Shown here: positions 60,354-64,000 of the stretch, one piece after another
Position numbering within the stretch: position 1 is the first letter of the stretch
Layout of the letters: the number at the start of each line of letters is the position of its first letter
NCBI GenBank assembly: GCA_964006375.1
Contig: OZ023269.1
Span: 6,016,501-6,080,500 of the forward strand
Reading direction: 5' to 3'
Length of the DNA: 64,000 bases
Source: Tillus elongatus
Lineage: Eukaryota > Arthropoda > Insecta > Coleoptera > Cleridae
Program-made: the position numbers and the translations under genes
Notes under the pieces: model-generated
The model's database searches: none
What the model was told of the DNA's origin: nothing
What the model saw: only the letters and a program-made list of their open reading frames with translations

Positions 60354-60542
60354 CTTTATATGTCAGTTTGGCACTTTTCGACTTCACTCAAATTCATAAA
60401 AAGGTTTTCTTTTCATGTTTGTTATTCCATAATTAGTTTGGTAGAACTCACGTTATATGTAAGTATTTTAAACTTTTATATTTTCTCAAGTAAATTCTAC
60501 ATTTTTTTGATAAATAACACTATTACGGTCACAAAAATTTAA

Positions 60543-60801
<259 letters not shown>

Positions 60802-60809
60802 AAAATAAA

Positions 60810-62280
60810 AAATGCATTTTAACCCCCCCTGCGGCGCAGCTAAATGTTAATTAAAAAATCCCATTTTTTATATGCGTTATATGGTATGCCTAGGACACTT
60901 TTTTTCCATATCCCTAAAAAACTAAAAAAATGATCTTTTTCGCTCTTGTCGGCCCACCCTATTGGGAAGCTCGCCCATATACATTTTAATACTTTTACGT
61001 AATTTCTAACATACAGGGTATCTTAAGTCCATTTATCTTTATGTCTAAAGCTTGGAGCTTCTGTGTTATATTTTTGTCCTGTTATTCCTTATTATGTATT
61101 GCTTACTACCTTGCTTTACATTTAATGTGCTAATTGCACATAATTGCTAACATTATGTACTATTTGTACGTACTGGTACAGACACGTGTTTACAAGTTAT
61201 ATTAGTAATTTATAGTTGTGAATTGTTGATCTAACTTCCTACTGAAAATATGATGAATTTCATTAAATATTAAGCTCTCATCTAGTTACAGTTGAATTAC
61301 TACAACTTTAAACTGACAGGAAGTGTCTAATGTATTATCTTGAGACCGGCAATGGCAAAATTATGTTATGAAATTATATAATATGTGATATTTGAGTTAT
61401 AATTATGCTAACTTTGCTGCATTTGCAGAATAATCGTAAGCTTGACTGAACTTTCATCAATCCTATTTTAGGAACGCTTTTAAACACCATTTTAATTGGA
61501 GCAACATGAACATTAAAACCAGGAAAGCTCGACTTAAACATTTTCTCTTATGATTGTTGTGTAAAGAGATTGTTGCCAGTTAATTCGCTCGTTTATCAAC
61601 AAAAAAAAGTATCGTCATATCTGAAGTGACCTTATCGAAATGCCTCAGATATTACCTAGTGGCATACAGAATATTAAAGTCTGTATTATGACGCACAAAA
61701 GGATAAAAAATCATATACATTCTTCTTGAATCTTAATTAGACAAGTGATAAAAACAAAACAAAAACATTTGGCCAAATTCTACAAATTAAATAGAAATTT
61801 CTACCACAGTAAGTATCATTTTATGTAGAAAATAATTTATTTTAAAGAAACGTTGATATTTTGCAGTGAAAACAATTACTTTGGTTTAAAATACGAAGTA
61901 ACTAACTGGTCATATAAATTGCCCTTCTTAGATTCATTAATTTTTGTTGCCCTTACTTGATTTAACCGTTCTATGCTAAATACAGATGTAGAGTTTTTTG
62001 TTCTGGCTCCACAAGTGCTTGTTTTCTTCTCTACAACCGGTTTTGCCTTTTACTGTATCGGTTGGATAAAATTATTTGCACAGGGATTTTAACTCGTGAA
62101 AATAAAAAGAAATGCAAAATCCTACTCATATTCTAAGCTGCATTTTTTTAATTTACCAATTAGTTATTTAGATATATGTTTTCAAAGCTTCAAAATAAAA
62201 AACTATAATAGTAGTATTAATTTTGTGTTTAAGCTATTGTTTAGTTTTTGAAAAATTATAAAACCTTTGGTGGTCATGTA
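60810..62280. other. Unassigned AT-rich DNA
   Basis: ACAGGGTATCTTAAG at 61013 may be another transposon terminus. No gene seen. Confidence 0.3.
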
Positions 62281-62284
62281 CGTG

Positions 62285-62642
62285 AAGTCATGAGTGAAAC
62301 ATGTACGTTTTCATTAAACGGAGCTTCTGCAGACTGGACTGCCGCTATTGAACTGACACAAATGGTCACTTGTACAGGGAATCCTATGCCCAAAATTTTG
62401 AATCAATAAACATTTGTGCAATAATTACAGAAAATCGAATTTTTAGTCCACTTTTCATTTCTGGTAATCGTACCGAAGAAATGTATCTTATTTTCTGGAG
62501 AATGAAGTATATACTTTAATAACCGACATATTGGAAAACGACTAGAATCATAACACCAATTAACTACATTTTCAGCGCGATGGTGCTCCTCCTCATTATG
62601 CAGCTATTGTTATGAGATTTTTGAATAATCGTTATAAGCTAG
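62285..62642 (+). pseudogene. Heavily decayed mariner/Tc1-type transposase
   Basis: Recognisable pieces: CTFSLNGAS (after the first Asp), EEMYL, and FQRDGAPPHYAAIVMRFLNN with the second catalytic Asp kept. Many stops and indels. It resembles the transposase at 56.0 kb in motif style but is clearly a different, older copy. It is cut at its right side by the next element. Confidence 0.65.
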
Positions 62643-64000
62643 TTTTTTTTTGTTCCCTCAGGGCTCGTCCGCGGCCTTGCCGCCCCGATAGCACTGCAAC
62701 CTTTGGTTGATTGTGCATATCCTTAGTCTTACTCTCGCATTCCAAAATCACCGTGCCTTGAACTAGTCTGCACAGCGATTGGTAGGGTGAAGTTTTATAT
62801 TGCTCTGTCTCCGGTCTAGACTTACTGTAGATCAGTTGTCTTTTGCGGTCCAGAGCTTTACACTCGCACAAGATGTGCTGGGCTGATTCCTCTCCTCGCC
62901 GCAGAGTCTGCATGCGAGGTCCCCTTCAAACCGCCCCATTTTATGCAGGTGTTTCTTGACGGCCATGTGTCCCGTCAAGAGACCTGTTATGTTTCTGAGC
63001 TGTCCTCTGCTAAGATTTAGCAGCTCCACAGCTCTCTTTGAACTGGGTCCGTCAATTATTGACTTCCCATGTCTGAGCCCTGGACAGTCCGCCCAGTACA
63101 CCTTGTGTTGGCTTCTGACCCAGGACTAAAGGCTCCCCTGGCAGTGCTCTTTGACACGCCCAGAGCCGGTTCTGGTCCCATAAATGGTTCTGCTGATCTT
63201 TTCTTCGTGAGACTGTCAGCTTCTTCATTGCCTTTGACCCCCGAGTGACCCGGCACCCAGATGATGGTCACCTCATTCTGCCCAGCCAGGTCGCTCGTCT
63301 CGTCTCGGCACTCACTCACCAGCCAGGAATTTACCCGTGGGATACTTAGTGCCTTAAGGGCTGCCTAGCTGTCTGTGGCTATGAGGATCCGCTTGTTGGT
63401 GTAGCCCCTCCTCTTGTTCTCCCGCACACAGTGCAGGATGGCATACATCTCGGCCTGAAACACTGTTGCATGGGCTCCGAGGGAAATATTATGACTTACC
63501 CTCGGTCCTTCCGAGTAAACACCTGCCCCCGTCCCACGTTCCCCGACCGATCCGTCCGTGAACCAGACGAGCGCGTCCCGTGGTATGCCCGGCGTCTCCT
63601 CCCGCCATGCCTCGCGGTCAGGGATTTCCACCGTAAAGTTGTTTTCCCTGCACATTCGCGGGCTCGCGAAGTAGTATGACTTCATTTCAAGCATGGGCTC
63701 CTTCACGATCTCCTGAATTTTGCAGTGGCCCCTCAAGCCTGGGTTGATCTTCAGTCTACCATTGCAGGCTAGTCTGTATAGTCCTAGCCTGACCTCCCCC
63801 ATAATAACTAAGTGTAGGGGGGCAGATCCAGCAACACCTCCATGTTGGGGTTGAAGACATGGCCCCTGTGATACCTAGGCAAGCCATCCTTTGGATCTTG
63901 CCTAGTTTTTGTTTGGCACTGGATTGTCTCACCTTAGGCCACCAGACCAGTTCCGCATATGTTAAAGATGGTCTGACCACCCTTGTGTACAGCCAGTGGG
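62643..64000 (-). pseudogene. Non-LTR retrotransposon with RNase H, 3' part, running off the window
   Basis: Minus strand. RT C-terminal region (RPSLTYAELVWWPKV, IQRMACLGITGAM), RNase H with FTDGS (D), AEMYAI (E), ATDS (D) followed by an in-frame TAG at 63365-63367, VTIIWVPGHSGVKGNEEAD (last D), and a C-terminal CRLCGEE...HILCEC knuckle after frameshifts. It ends in a poly(A)-like run at 62643-62655. Style is R1/Jockey-group with RNase H; GC content is much higher than surroundings. The RT palm lies beyond the window edge. Confidence 0.85.

Overview
The window looks like AT-rich nuclear DNA of an arthropod, most likely an insect. It carries long (TA)n arrays, non-LTR retrotransposons with RNase H, Penelope-like elements, a hAT-type and a mariner-type DNA element, and a tRNA-headed SINE. 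I recognise no host protein-coding gene. Nearly everything that can be named is mobile DNA, much of it nested. The species cannot be fixed from the sequence alone.

The commonest component is one dispersed family, about 28 copies or pieces spread from end to end. Its 5' end is AGTGAATTTTC followed by an inverted repeat. An internal (TA)n array follows, then a diverged body, and the 3' end has a small hairpin (ACGCActtgcTGCGT) before CC(C/A)GA and a T run. Sites empty of the element, found inside this same window, show insertion between two T's with no obvious target duplication. That fits a non-autonomous Helentron-like (HINE) element. Full-length copies are at 11251-12647, 34509-35755 and 42172-43546. 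Two long versions of 3.4-4.2 kb lie at 15125-18493 and 51050-55274.

Layout: 1-10.2 kb holds HINE pieces, a CR1/Jockey-like 3' fragment (2431-3185) and a Penelope-like (PLE) fragment with a hammerhead ribozyme (5797-6795). 10.4-13.0 kb is a PLE split by a SINE and a HINE. 15-18.5 kb is a long HINE carrying a retrozyme insertion (17313-17807). 24405-30240 is an apparently complete non-LTR retrotransposon with two long ORFs, inserted in a tRNA-like sequence with a 10-bp target duplication. 31.9-34.2, 37.0-38.4 and 46.1-48.6 kb are three more copies of the CR1/Jockey-like family. 39748-41241 is a hAT-type element with an 8-bp target duplication, itself interrupted by a second retrozyme (40279-41063). 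49.1-49.9 kb is an inverted PLE pair with a hammerhead. 55564-57488 is a mariner-type element with long inverted repeats inside a (TA)n array. 59.07-60.35 kb is a PLE with a GIY-YIG domain. 62.3-64 kb is a decayed transposase cut by an RNase H-bearing non-LTR element.

The most interesting content is a set of self-cleaving RNA motifs. Four hammerhead ribozymes lie in two inverted multimers of a ~307-310 bp monomer, which is the structure of animal retrozymes. Two further credible hammerheads and one degenerate one are linked, or possibly linked, to PLE sequence. PLEs are the proposed source of retrozyme mobilisation machinery, so both partners occur together here, although every PLE copy seen is broken.
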